Of a stretch of 64,000 nt of DNA, positions 13,947-25,715 are shown one piece after another (the stretch's first letter is position 1; each line of letters starts with the position of its first letter). Position numbers and translations under genes: made by a program. This stretch comes from Myrica gale (taxonomy: Eukaryota; Streptophyta; Magnoliopsida; Fagales; Myricaceae). Below the pieces are notes generated by a model. It had not been told where the DNA came from. It did not search any database and worked only from the letters and a program-made list of their open reading frames with translations. The DNA lies in contig OZ005604.1 in NCBI GenBank assembly GCA_963930655.1, positions 2,552,001 to 2,616,000 on the forward strand, in the 5' to 3' direction.

Positions 13947-16900
13947 CCTGGTGAGGATTTCTATCAAGGACTGACTGTTCCTTGAATTTTAGTTTACATG
14001 AGTAATCACGATTCCCCTCTATGCGCATCGTACCATAATGGTCGCAGTAGGGTTTTCCTATAATGAGGTTGTAAATGGATGATGTTACCTGATAGTTAAT
14101 AAGTGTTAGCTAATCAGCATGCTCCTTATAGAAAGTGGCAAGTGTTGTCTACAATAGAAAACCTACCTTGCTCCACTGAAAAACTTCTCCATCATCAAAC
14201 TCCAAAGTCAATGGACCCATAGGATCAAGCTGAATCGAACGACCCCAAAATTTACTTTTTAATTTGGTGTCTCCCCAAATTCTCCAGCCGCGTCCCTCGC
14301 AATGGTATGCAATAATCATGGGGTGATGACTGACCTATCTCAAGATGCAAACCATATATAATTGATCCCAACATTAAAGTTGGTGGAACAAAATCACTAA
14401 AAAAATTAACTTGATCACCCACAAAATGGTAATAACAACTATAACTTGCTTAGACCAAAGTTAAAGACTAAGACACCAAATCCGATATGCCAGTTTGGTC
14501 AGCTATGAATTTGAGAAAACATCTGCCGACAAAAATGCTAGACCGATTTTATGGTGCTAGCAACTAATTCATACATGGTCATGAAATTGGTATCACATCT
14601 ATGCATTGTTATAGCTGAAGACTATCTTTATTATTGAAACAGAGACCTCAGGAGTTCAGATAACAAAAATTCTCTTTTTGGTACGAGAACCGACAACCAA
14701 GGTAGAAGTTAATTCTTTTACACTAACACCAGCAAAAAGATTATTTTATATGCTATCTCCCAGTCAAAAAGTATCCAAACTCATGGACCGCATGTGATCT
14801 CAACCATATGTCTAATACTTCTAATTAAAATTGCACTTAAAACTCCCAAATACGGAACAACATATAAACTAGTTTTTACTACTTATTTGATTGTTAACCA
14901 AATTGTATGATTCTAAAAGATATTAAAAGTTCTGCTTGCATGACAACATAAACAGTCCTCTCTGACCTGAACAAATCAATATTCTGTCTCATGAAAACGT
15001 TTTCTCGGGAAGAAAAAACAATCTTCTGACTCATGGTTAACTAGGTCAAACAAGCAATAACTGAAACACCTAACCAAGGGCTTCATGATCGTTTTGTTGA
15101 TCATCTCAAATGGGTGTTAGTTTGATATATGTATTGAAAAGGTTGTATTACCATACTAAGATGCATGAAATATTGAGTATCCATTTCTGGGGAAACTTCT
15201 GAAAATAAAAATAATACCTTCTCAGAGATGAAACGAAGACCTTTATCTGGATAATCTGCTTCATATGTCTCACCCAATAGTGGATTAAATGGTTTACAAG
15301 TTCTTCCATCATTAGAAGCATAACCTGATACTGCAAATGCTGCTATATTTAGAATCCTCATAAGGCCATTACCCTGCATATTTTTGCCAAGGCTGTTAAA
15401 AGAAGTTCTCAAAAGATATAATGAGACTGACTGCTAAAACGTAAAATTTGATCAAGATTAACTAAATACTAAGCTGGCTGCAGCAAAGGCATAACAAAGT
15501 CATAGCAACACTAAAGGGACATAAATTAATTAATTCAACACAACAAAGTGCTTGAGTAAACTCAACAAATAGCTGCTGTAGCGCGGTGGTGCCCCCCTTG
15601 ACTGCTCTGATAAAAGCGCATATTAAAGCTTATGAACAGTCACATTGCAGCAAATACATTTTTACTAGCGTCTAGATATCCCGAAACTTTGGCAATTATA
15701 TGATAAACACCAAACTAGAAAAGAACAAGAAGAAAATACAATCCACATTCAAAGTTGTACTCTCTGTCTGTATAGTTGAGCAACCAATCATTTTATATTC
15801 TCATTCTACCAAGAGAAACCTTACGGTTTTTTTTTTGCAACATTGTGGTATGTTTCTCACATCACTAGTAATAATGAATTCTACAAAACAGGATCACTAC
15901 TTGTGAGGGGCTAAACGAAAGGTAAGTTTGGCTGCACCTTCCCCCTAGTTGATGTGCCTAAACAAGGAGAAATTCTGTAGTTGTAGGCACAAAGGCATCA
16001 CAACCGATCGTCAAAGATCAAAGCAGGAATGTGGTGGCCATTAACTGCATCTAGTTTCCAAATCAAGCACGTTGTGACTAATGCAACACCATGATTGAAT
16101 ATCTGTTTGGTAGTGCAAAAACTTCAGATGTTCAAAATCCATATAGAAGCAAAGTCCAATTCGAATATAGTAAGGATGTTCCAACATAACTGTTGATGGC
16201 TCAGATAAGTATTGCCCGACATAGTTAATGTTTTTCAGAGAATGACTCAAAAAATGGTCCTAGCTTAAGTGATAACAAAAAGATGTCTTAAACATATAAA
16301 TATAACAATAGGGCATATAGAGTTGCAACCAACCAACTTTCAGGTAAAGCAAGGGAACAATGTTAGTTTATTCAAGTAAAAACTTACCATTTTACCCCAT
16401 TCATATGCTCGATCTAGAAGGTACGAGTATTCCAGCTCTTCAAAACATTTCTGTAAAGACGAGAGGGGCTCATTAAAATAAACTGGAAGGCAAACTTTGG
16501 TAAGATCCTTCCCAATATTATCTTTGATAATCGACCAAAGTCCGACTCCCCTCTCTTTTTCAACTGGTTCAGGCAATTGCTTACGGCGTTTAACATAAGC
16601 ATACTTATATCCAACAGTTCCGCTGTGAGAATCAACACCATCTTCAGCATCAAGATCCTCTTCATCATCAGAATCAATTGGTGATTTCTGAAGATCAGAC
16701 CCACTACTTTTGAAAGAACTGGATGAAAGAAAATCTCGAGTATCAAAAAATGCATCCTCATCATCTGTTTCTTCCTCTCCCTCATGTCTGTCGTTGTCAT
16801 CATAAGAATCAGTTGCACTTCCCTCTGAATACGGTTAACAAAAATTGAGGTAAATTATTCCGTTCCGAATGCAATGAGTGCTTACAGTGTGGTAATAATA

Positions 16901-19900
16901 GAAAGCAGAACAAAACCAGAAACTCCTAAACCTATGTCAGTTTCCCTTCTACCACTTTCTAGGAACAGGACAAGGATAATCAGCAGTCTATGATAGGCAA
17001 CTGAACACCTTTCAAAGCAAAGATGGAACTTGATTAATATATGTACCACAACAATGAAACAATCCTTCTAGATTGTAATGGATTTTGTAGAGTTTGGATG
17101 ATTGTATAGAGAACAGATTTTGTAAATTGACAGACATTCATTGATTAGCCAATATTCGAGAATTGGCAAACTCCAAGACATAGAGAGAAAGCAAGAAAGC
17201 TAGACGTAGTCTTGTGTTTTTTGATACTCTGCTCTATCAGTAACCACTCCTACATATACCAAAAGCAACAAGTAATAATGGAATTCCTTCTAACAGATAA
17301 AGAGCTCCCCAGAGCATAACAGGTTATCAAGTCCAATCATCTTCTCTAGCCCATGAGGCCCTAACCCACTCATTCTCCCCTTATATGCCAAACGCTCCCA
17401 GCTGTCCTCAAAGCCTTCTCTCGAACATTCGAGTCCTTGTCTTTCCCAACATTTATCTTATTCCTTAACCCAAGCCTCCTTAAGCTTGGTCGTGTAACAA
17501 ACAATAGAGAAAAGAGCCCTCAAAATGCCAAACTATAACCATGCAAATAGACAGTGAAAAAGACAAGCTCAACAGATACAGAAAAGCATATGAGAGGCAT
17601 TCTCAGAAAGCATGCCTACTCACAGACCCAAAAGTTATGTTGGAGAATGAAATCTTAGTGACCAGAGCATGCTGCCTGAATTAATCCCTATAAAATGCAA
17701 GTGAGGCCAAAAGATAAAATATTGGAAGCAGCGCTTGACAAACTTGTTCAAAAGAATAACTTCTTGTATGAACTCTAATCCAAATTATCCCAGCATACGC
17801 ACATGATATCCAGGTAAAAGGTTCCAAAAAAGAAACGAAAATAAACTTTTTCACATCATACCACTGTACTTTTCTTGCATTGATCTAAACGAAGCTCCTT
17901 GCTCCATTGCTTGCCTTTGGCTCTCATCAACAACTGTGTTCTCCAAGTCAACCTTTTCAGTCTAGAAGAAGCAATAGGTAGAAGTAGTTTTAGCATACCA
18001 ATTAAACACTATTACGATAATAGATACTCATAGAGTCAACTGTAAGTACAATAAATGAGGAAATGCTGATTCCCAAAGATTCCCAGATGACATGATAAAT
18101 TCATAAATTATAACAGCCAGTTTCCAAGGGAGAAGGAAGTTTACCATGTCAAGCATTCTATTGCAAAGAATGTTATTTTTAAAAAGTGAAATATTTAACA
18201 CAAAGTTAAAATTGTAAGACATTGACAAAATTAGGCATATACGGAACTTGCAATATTATTCTTGAAAAATAGAAATAAAAAGTAAAGATCTGGTTGATGG
18301 AGATCTTCAATTCCTGAATACTCTAGTCTGCAAACCTAAAGAAGCATATATCACAATCCCATTTGGAATCACAACTAATGGAATTAAAATGTTTGTGTTC
18401 ATCCCACTTGCAATGCTATAGATAAGGTGGAGTGACCAAGTGAATGCAAAAAGAAGAAAAAAAGAAAACTATTGTCTCCAATCCTCATTTAGGCTTCCTT
18501 TTGTTTTAGTGGGAAAGCCTTCCCACATAATACAAGAGAATCATTGGCCCAATTGAAAGAGCCCGATTGCTCAAAACTGCAAATTTCTAGCAGTAGTTAC
18601 CAAGAGTGCACAGTGAAACCCCAGTGCATGGATGCTTTTATATAAAGGCTGCAAACACTTTTGGACAAGCATGATAAATTTTAGAAAAAAAAACATGGCC
18701 AAAGATCTCTAGACCAAATGGCACATTCTTAGAAGGGAAAGAGCATAAGGTTAGATTCAATCCCACAGAGACGCATGAGTTGTATTTACTGTTTACTGAT
18801 CATATAAAGAATGAAATTTTGAAAAGCATTGTGTGAAGAAAGCAAGATTTTAATCGCCCAAAGAAAAAGAAAACTGTAAATCGGTAGTAGCTACACATTC
18901 CAAAGGTGGGTGGCTCTGAGAACCACAATCAATTCTAAACGCTCTATTGTTTGAAGGTTGACTGTGAGGATAGCCCAGTGACTTTGGACTCCCAATTAGA
19001 TTATCTATTAACTCAAAAATGTGACAAGAGTTCACGAAATGGAGATTCCTATGCCAGCTGCATCTTATCTCAGTAGAACATTAAAATGAAAGATATGTAA
19101 AGCTATCAACAAGGGGGGAAAATGTCGAAGAAAATCAAAAATTTCAGCCTTATTAACCTGGCTTCAATGAGTATAACATCCAGACGCTCTTACGACATAA
19201 AGTAGCTAATATCTAACTCTATGGAAATGCTTCTTGTCACTTCCCTGCACAATCCACCGAGCGGCTTAAAAGATTTTACACTTAATGATGGTTAAGTGAA
19301 ATAATTCTCCATAGGATCCCCAAAAAGAAATTTTGGTAATATCAATGCTTAGGCATTCATTAAGAGCAAATAAAGAGGACTGATTTTGGATAAGTCAATA
19401 AGCGGAATACTACCTCCAGGTGACGCAATGTGTCGATGAGCAACAACTGCTTCTGCTTCAGGACCACAAGATGCTTATGTATCTCCGAGAGGTCACTCCT
19501 CATAATGTTCTCGCTATCCTGGATGGCGGCCTCGCTCACCCCCTCCTCCAATAAACGCTGCCTCAGCCTCTCAGTCGAAAACACAACATTCTCCGCCGCA
19601 GGCGCCATTAGCTCTGCATTCGACACCCGCGGGAACATGTCCTTCACTGCCTTCAACGCCTCCACCCACGACGCCCTGTCCTCCCTGCTCTCCGCCCGCA
19701 GATGTAGCCTTTTCTTTGTCCCCGTGACTACCGAGAGCCTCCTTTCGTCCGACTTACTCTCCCGAATCGTACACACCTATGAATAAAAACAATGTCACAC
19801 GATCGCATGCAGAAAATCATTGTTCGAACACTAAGTCCATCTCATCCGAGATTCACATCTCTGAATTGAAAGGTCCGAATAATGATAATGCTTCTGAAAG

Positions 19901-20514
19901 CAATGTTTGAAAGTAGAAAAACGTAATGGTCCCTGAAGAATTAGACCGACCTTGAGGTGAAGTTCGGCGACGGGTTTACGAAGGCGGGATTCGGTGCGAC
20001 TGTTGCGGGAGAGACGACGGAATGATTGTCCGCCGATGAGCATGGATCCTCTCTCGGTTTCTAGATTGAGCGTGATCCTATCTGGGCCGTGGATTTTGAA
20101 ATATGAGAGAACGCCGTCTTGGAGAACGAACCACCGGGGACGCCACCCCCGGCCGTAGTTGACCCACTTGTAAAGAATCCCCGAGATTCCATTCCCGACA
20201 ATGTCATTGATCATAACCTCACGGTGATCCACAGACAGGATTTGACCTTCGCGAATGGACCGCTGCCGACCGTACGACTCCGATGCTAAGGATTTGGATC
20301 GCTGCATCAGACGGTGGTTATTATTTTTGTTGCGGTTCTCATTGTTGTTAGCGCTACTAATGCGAAAGCTGTGGGTGTGGGTGGTGAGCGATCGAAAGGG
20401 CTGCGTCTCCGGCTGCATGTTGAGGAGCTCGGATAAGGATGAGGAGGGAGGCGAAATGGTGGCGGCCTGGGAAGTGCGATCTGGTACCGGCGAGACGCAT
20501 ACGAACTGATTCAT
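11910..20514 (-). CDS. Oxysterol-binding protein-related protein, ORP1-type (PH + ORD), 10 exons, complete
   Basis: ORPs exchange sterols or phosphoinositides between membranes at contact sites. Exons: 20514-19951, 19776-19414, 17961-17862, 16824-16388, 15373-15218, 14334-14167, 14088-13948, 12624-12394, 12303-12190 and 12077-11910; all introns GT-AG, total 2442 nt, 813 residues, close to Arabidopsis ORP1 proteins. Residues about 109-238 form a PH domain ([20 protein letters not shown]). Residues about 240-310 look helical. An acidic stretch with [10 protein letters not shown] near residues 355-375 resembles a FFAT motif for VAP binding (inference). The ORD lipid-transfer domain runs from about 450 to 760 and contains the family signature VSHHPM at 541-546, followed by a C-terminal WKPRWFAMD and [18 protein letters not shown] block. 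I start at the second ATG (MNQFVC); an in-frame ATG 16 codons upstream (20562) is possible. Confidence 0.93.
13908..13942. repeat. GA microsatellite beside an ORP splice donor
   Basis: About 17 GA units lie inside intron 7 of the oxysterol-binding protein gene, starting only a few bases after the donor site of exon 7 (exon ends 13948). On the coding strand the intron therefore begins GTGCAT followed by a long CT tract. Confidence 0.9.
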
Positions 20515-21145
20515 CTTCTGGAGAGAATGTTCATTACGAATCAGAGAGCGAGTTATCAACAATGGCGGTGGCTCGCCGCGAAAATCGGACGGTAATTTGG
20601 ATTTTCGTTTATTTATTTATTTTTAAATATTAATTAACCGAATAAGTCCTTTCCCTGTGGGCACTCTCGCGGAAGCCGCACGGTTATTTCTGTTTGATTT
20701 GTAGGATCTGCGAAATTAAACAAATAAACTTTTTACTCTTCTAAGTTGTTTCTGAAAGAAGAAATGGCGAGGTGGCGAATCCAGAAACTCAGACAGGGAC
20801 GAAACGGGCGGAATGCCGGCGAAATAAAAGAGGGGGCAGGTTTGACTTGACCGCAACGACAAGTCGGCGAGGGAAGAACGTGTTCTTATCTAAACCTTTC
20901 GTTGGACGATTTCTTTTTCTTTTTTGCCGGGTCAATAAAGGAGCCGCCTACAAACGGACTAATCATCTTCGGATTAGCCCACAGTCAGGTTACTTTCTGA
21001 CCAACCTCGGTTCTTCAAAGCCCGTCTATTTTAGGGCCTAATTCTCTCACATTTTGGGCCCGAATCTGATCTTTTAATAGAATCCAGGCCTGATCAGGTG
21101 ACCCATTCGGACTCTAAAAGGACTTTTCTTTGGGCCTAATTACAA
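20515..21145. other. Upstream region of the ORP gene
   Basis: This should hold the 5' untranslated region and promoter of the minus-strand oxysterol-binding protein gene. No other gene is seen before the hAT element that starts at 21154. Confidence 0.6.
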
Positions 21146-21153
21146 GAAACTTC
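21146..21153. repeat. Target-site duplication, left copy (hAT at 21154)
   Basis: GAAACTTC, identical to 24170-24177. Confidence 0.9.
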
Positions 21154-21948
21154 TAGGGCTGGGTAGCGGTACCAGCGGGGAAGGTTGTGTCCCCAACCGC
21201 CACCGCTACCGCTAGGGCGGTAGGCCATTTTTTGGCTACCGCCACCGCCCCCGCTACCAGCGGTTACCGCTAGTAGCGGTGACGGTTACCGCATGGGCGG
21301 TTCCGGTTAAACCGCCCATGCCATGGGCCTTTGCTTTTTTTAGCCCAATTCAATTTTCTTGGGCTTTAGGGTTATTTGACCTTATTTTTTGGGCTTTTGG
21401 GGGGGTTTCGGGGTTTTGGGTCTTGACGTCTTCTTCCATTTCTGTTTGGAGGGGAAATGGCTCCCTAGCCCCCACCCAGATCCATTCCTGATGACCAACA
21501 ACATTCAGTCATTCACAAACACTGACATAAATAAAGCTAAAGAAAGAACCAGCAAATCTTGCACAACCATATTTCTGCCCATGGTGAACACCAGATTACC
21601 GCAACAGTGACAGACTAACAAAGGTGATAAAATCATGAGAGAGTGTAAGCTGATGTGAGCTGGAGTTCAAGTCACTGGTGGATTAGTGGTTTACACTTCA
21701 AAATAAGTAAGAAAAAGAAGAAGAACCGTGCTGCTTGCAAACTGTCCACACTAAAATTCAACCTAAAGAAAGAAAAAGAAACACATGCTACTGAACCACA
21801 AGAACACTCAAAATGGTTCTACTACAAACCATAGAAATGACTATAACCACTGACATAAATAAAGCAAGTAATTAACAACACATATGAAGTACACAAACAA
21901 AAATAGTTAGAACAACATCCTTGCTCGGCTGCTCCACTTTTCATCCTC

Positions 21949-22893
21949 CTAATCAATGATAGTTAGAAGATCCGCTGTCAAATTGGATAACTCTACAAAC
22001 ACCAAAATACACAATGTCAGAAATAATTAACATATAAAGTCATATATTCATGAAAAATCGCAAGTAACTAACTAAAAGAATTACCTGCGTCCATCTTGTA
22101 ACTTTGTGGATCTTCATTCATATCTGGAGTCATGTCATCCTCATCTGCAACAGGGTCACTCCTAAACCAATTTTGTGCGCAAATAAGACCTTGGACAGTG
22201 TTTGGTGCTAAGGAACTCCGAAATGGATCCAGTACTCGCCCTCCAGTACTAAATACAGACTCAGAAGGTACAGTCGTGATAGGAATCGCCAACACGTCAC
22301 GTGCTATGCGGGCAAGGGTAGGATATTTCACGGAGTTCACTTTCCACCACATGAGGATATCAAATGTAGGGGACTTAGCCTCAACAGACTCCATCAAATA
22401 CCTCTCGACCTCAGATTTGGAGTCCAATGCAGTTTGAGATCTCCTATACTCATCAAAGTCATCCCAATCGTCGTCGTCATCCTTTGACCCTTGTCCTTCT
22501 ATGACCACATCACGTCCTACATGGGCCAAATCCATGCAAATACTGCTATGAGCACCACTGTCACTATATTCTTCAAACAAACGGTTTAAGGTGCCTCTCA
22601 CAATAGTTGCCATGCCACGCCCCTCCTCTTCTCCCATTACTTTCTTAAACCAAAACTCCAACATCATCACTTTGAAGCGAGGATCAAGCATAGCTGCAAC
22701 AAACAACAACCTATTCACTTCAACAAGATCGCCCCAGTACTTGTTATACTTTGTCATCATGTATGGGTTTGTGAGGTTAAGTTTCCTTGTCATCAAGAAA
22801 TATGAGGCTTTCTTGCATCATGGACATTATCATGAATTACAACTTCCTCAAGCAGCAAATCCAATTTCTGCCCATTATCACTGAGAAGTTTAT
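21949..22893 (-). pseudogene. hAT transposase C-terminal part, zinc finger BED RICESLEEPER-like
   Basis: The open stretch 22796-22085 carries MLDPRFKVMMLEFWF near its start and the full hAT dimerisation region: YPTLARIARDVLAIPITTVP, SESVFSTGGRVLDPFRSSL, and LICAQNWFR. A GT donor at 22084 and an AG acceptor at 21993 join it in frame to a last exon 21992-21949 ending ADLLTIID. Upstream, an acceptor near 22893 opens onto a readable but degenerate stretch that hits two adjacent stops near 22795, so the N-terminal side is broken. The BED finger and the catalytic N-terminal region were not found. The protein cannot be a working transposase as it stands, although the C-terminal domain is intact. Confidence 0.8.
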
Positions 22894-23646
22894 AATACCT
22901 TAAAAAAACAGAGCTTATATGTGAATCTGACAAGATGATAATGTAGAAGTAATTGACTACTAGACAAAGTTATCACAGATTTCTAAACTCATACAAACAC
23001 AAAATGTTTACCAAATAAAATGTAACAACATGGTAAAAATGACAAGATACGAAACATGCAGTAGCATAATTTATACAGCCAAAGAAAACTGCTTTCGAGC
23101 AAAAATAAAAAACAAATACCCTAAAGAGCTAAAAGTTTCAACACAGCATTTTCATACAGAAGCTTCAATCAGAGTTCCGGGCCTACCATTTTATATGATA
23201 AAGCAGGTGAATCTGACAAGATGATACTAGCTATGTAGAACCTCAATCTTCTGATACTAGCTATGTGTTTTTTATTTTCATAAGAAACAAGTTATATTAA
23301 GACAAAACATCAAACACTTGAAGTGCATATAAGCATTTGGAGATAAAAACCTAGATCTAGCACTGTAGAACCACAATCACGGTAAAACAAATCACCAATT
23401 GACGTTTCCACAACATTTCCAATCATACAACTCAATCAATTCATTAACAGCACAAAAATCCCCACCTAAATATACAATAAACCGAAAAAAAACAAAAATA
23501 CTTGGTCACACAAGCTAAGCTAAATGCAATGGTTTAAACTTTAAACTTTAAAGGACTTCTAGAACAAGATCCATTACAAGTATATTCCAAAGATCCTTGT
23601 ACATTTCAATTTGTTAACTAATACAAATTTACAATGCAATTATGAA

Positions 23647-23883
23647 TTACCTAGAAGGAAATCGGTGAAGAGGTCGTGGGGAGTGAAATGCACCGGGGAA
23701 GGGGGCTGAAGGGTTGTTGCCGTCGAAGGACGCCGAAGGGAGCTGCTGCCGTCGAAGGGGGCTGAAGGGGTGAGGGTCTGGTGACTCTGGCCGTGGGGGG
23801 TCTGGGGGCTCTGGGCTCTGGTCGTGGGGGGTCTGGGGGCGCACGGAAGAAGAACTGAAGAGAAGGACTGAAGGAGTCGACAT
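23647..23883 (-). CDS. Possible 5' exon inside the hAT element, Pro/Ser-rich
   Basis: An ATG at 23883 opens a frame of 78 codons rich in proline and serine (start MSTPSVLLFSSSSVRPQTP). It lies just downstream of a pair of GACGTC palindromes and upstream of the transposase remnant on the same strand, where a first exon would be expected. It resembles no domain I know. It could also be chance coding in GC-rich sequence. Confidence 0.25.
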   Translation of the reverse strand: MSTPSVLLFSSSSVRPQTPHDQSPEPPDPPRPESPDPHPFSPLRRQQLPSASFDGNNPSAPFPGAFHSPRPLHRFPSR

Positions 23884-23910
23884 TTTAGGGTTTTCGTTAA
23901 ACTAAGTGAT

Positions 23911-23955
23911 CAAAACGACGTCGTTGCTCATTAATGTGAAACGACGTCGTTTTGA
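23911..23955. promoter_or_regulatory. Paired ACGACGTCGT palindromes
   Basis: Two copies of the self-complementary core AACGACGTCGTT (23914-23925 and 23940-23951) are arranged as a larger inverted repeat around an ATTAAT centre. ACGT-core elements are recognised by plant bZIP factors, so this may be the transposase promoter of the surrounding hAT element; that role is inference. Confidence 0.4.
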
Positions 23956-24169
23956 TTACAAAAAGAAAAAAAATAAAAAATGCTAATAAGCGGTTTTGCG
24001 GTGGCCCCGCGCGTGTCAAGCGGGGCCACCGCCACCGCTAGTACCACCGGGATTTTCCCGATGGTGGTACCGCCACCGCTACCGCTATATGCGGTGGCCG
24101 CCAAGCGGTAGCGGCGGCGGTGGCGGTAGCGGTTAAACCGCATACCGCCGGGGGGATTGCCCAGCCCTA

Positions 24170-24177
24170 GAAACTTC
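24170..24177. repeat. Target-site duplication, right copy (hAT at 21154)
   Basis: GAAACTTC, identical to 21146-21153. Confidence 0.9.
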
Positions 24178-24399
24178 TATTTGTTATGCACACTACTTAA
24201 TATGGTTGTTGGAATCAATATTTAACTCTCTATAATTTTATAATCATTACAAAAATATCTCTCTTATCACCTTTTCTCTAACTTTTATAATCTTTTTTAC
24301 ATTTTCAACAACTCTCATATTCAAAATTTTAACCACCTTATAATTTTGATTCCAATAGTAATGTTAACAATCCAGGAGGAGGACGTGAGCAGGACGTAT

Positions 24400-24861
24400 T
24401 TAAAGGAAATGCCTAAACCTCAAAATGGGTCGTTTAAGTTCCCCCTTGTCAGCCAGCGAGCCTGAAGCTCGATTGTCACCTCCTCCTTTTCGGAAAAGGC
24501 TTGATCTCAAATTTGAATTCCGATATATGCAACTTGACTGCTTTGCCCACCTAAGAAAGAAAGAAAGACGAAAGAACTTGATAACTCCGTTGAATTTCCA
24601 GAGACCATGACTAAGAAAGAAAGATGGAAGAACTTCTCCAGAGAAGGAGATGGCAGCCGCCCAGGCCGCAACAGAGTGAGCTACATCATTATTAGCTCTA
24701 GAAATAAAATGAGATGAACACAAGGGAAAACTAAACATCAACGATCTGGCAGAGAGGATGTGCGAGGCGATGCTCCACAGAATATCCAGGGAAAGAGAAA
24801 AGGAAGATTGAAGATTATCCAAAACCATCTTAGAGTCTCTTTCCAACATCATTATTATCAT
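24400..24861 (-). pseudogene. Plant LINE-type RNase H-like domain relic
   Basis: The frame contains LERDSKMVLDNLQ, followed about 45 residues later by SRANNDVAHSVAAWAA. This order (acidic residue plus DSK, then a xxNxVAHxxAxWA block) is typical of the RVT_3/RNase H-like domain found at the end of plant non-LTR elements and their host-domesticated relatives. The N-terminal catalytic part and the reverse transcriptase are absent here. The frame then runs on into unrelated sequence. It is a fragment without evident function. Confidence 0.6.
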
Positions 24862-24869
24862 GATCCAAC

Positions 24870-25440
24870 CGTCATTTTTGAGTCCCGGCGAACCTCTTTA
24901 GACACGAGCATGGTGATGATCGAGGAGTAGCTGTGATTCACCGCTCCAGCTGGTGGAATAGGTCAAGGACATGGTTGGTCAGTCTGCTGGGCATTCATGG
25001 TCAATAAAAATGGGATCCCGATCGCTTGCTGCAGGGGATTATGGTCGATAAAAATGAGAGAGAAACGAAAACAGCTTTGATTGTGATGTGTTGACTAGTT
25101 AGGATGATGTATATATATTCTCGATAAAATCATAATTAGCCCCTTATCTATGAGCAAAAATCAAGTTACTATTTTTATTTTTCAATTCAATAATTTCAGA
25201 CTCTTATAAAATTCATCAGAGGGTTCATAGGTCCAGAAAATCTGGTCTGGTTGGTCAAAGGAGGATGTGCGAAGCTTCAAAATAGCATTCACCGAATCTG
25301 GCTCAAACAACCGGTTCAGCTTCACGACATCCCAGCCTTGTCCAGAACTTGCGAACAAATCGTGGACTTCTTGAACTTCTTCGACTTGTAGTTTGGAGGG
25401 TTGTCCAATTCGTTCACAAGTTGAGGCAATGGTCCATTAT
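24870..25440. other. No gene seen
   Basis: Non-coding sequence between the LINE relic and the hairpin cluster. I see no domain or RNA gene. Confidence 0.5.
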
Positions 25441-25469
25441 AAAAAAATTGATCGCGAACCGTCGCTAAA

Positions 25470-25715
25470 GGGTGTCTATAGCGGCGGTCACAATGATCGC
25501 CGCTATAGACACATAATTTCTAGTGGCGTTTGTAGAGAAACACTACTAAAAGTTATATCTTTAGCAGCGTTTGTGGAGAAGCGCTGCTAAAACTTCAACC
25601 TTTAGTAGCGTTTCTCCACAAATGCCTCTAAAGTGGAGAAACGTCGCTAAAGGTCTAATCTATAGCAGCGTTTGTGTTTGTTGACATAAACGCTGCTATA
25701 GGTCTAATTAAAAAT
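25470..25715. repeat. Cluster of TAGCRGCG hairpins, CACTA-like subterminal repeats
   Basis: Several short inverted repeats follow each other: a 15-bp stem GTGTCTATAGCGGCG (25472-25486 with 25498-25512), a TTTAGCAGCG stem (25560-25569 with 25582-25591), and TATAGCAGCGTTT (25661-25673 with 25688-25700), with further half-copies between. CACTA (En/Spm) elements in plants carry such TAGCRGCG subterminal arrays, and CACTACTAAAAG at 25541 as well as TTTCTAGTG ending near 25525 look like CACTA termini facing away from each other. No transposase and no 3-bp duplication could be fixed, so the assignment is tentative. Confidence 0.5.

Larger units (their letters stand above)
21154..24169 (-). mobile_element. 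hAT transposon (BED/RICESLEEPER-like), complete ends
   Basis: The left end reads TAGGGCTGGGTAGCGG and the reverse complement of the right end reads TAGGGCTGGGCAATCC. An 8-bp direct repeat GAAACTTC borders both ends (21146-21153 and 24170-24177). The outer 150 bases at each side are GC-rich and packed with short direct and inverted copies of an ACCGCTACCGC-type motif, the kind of subterminal array that hAT transposases bind. The 3016-bp body encodes only the C-terminal part of the transposase (minus strand), and perhaps a 5' exon near 23647-23883. No BED finger was found, so the element is probably non-autonomous. Confidence 0.92.
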
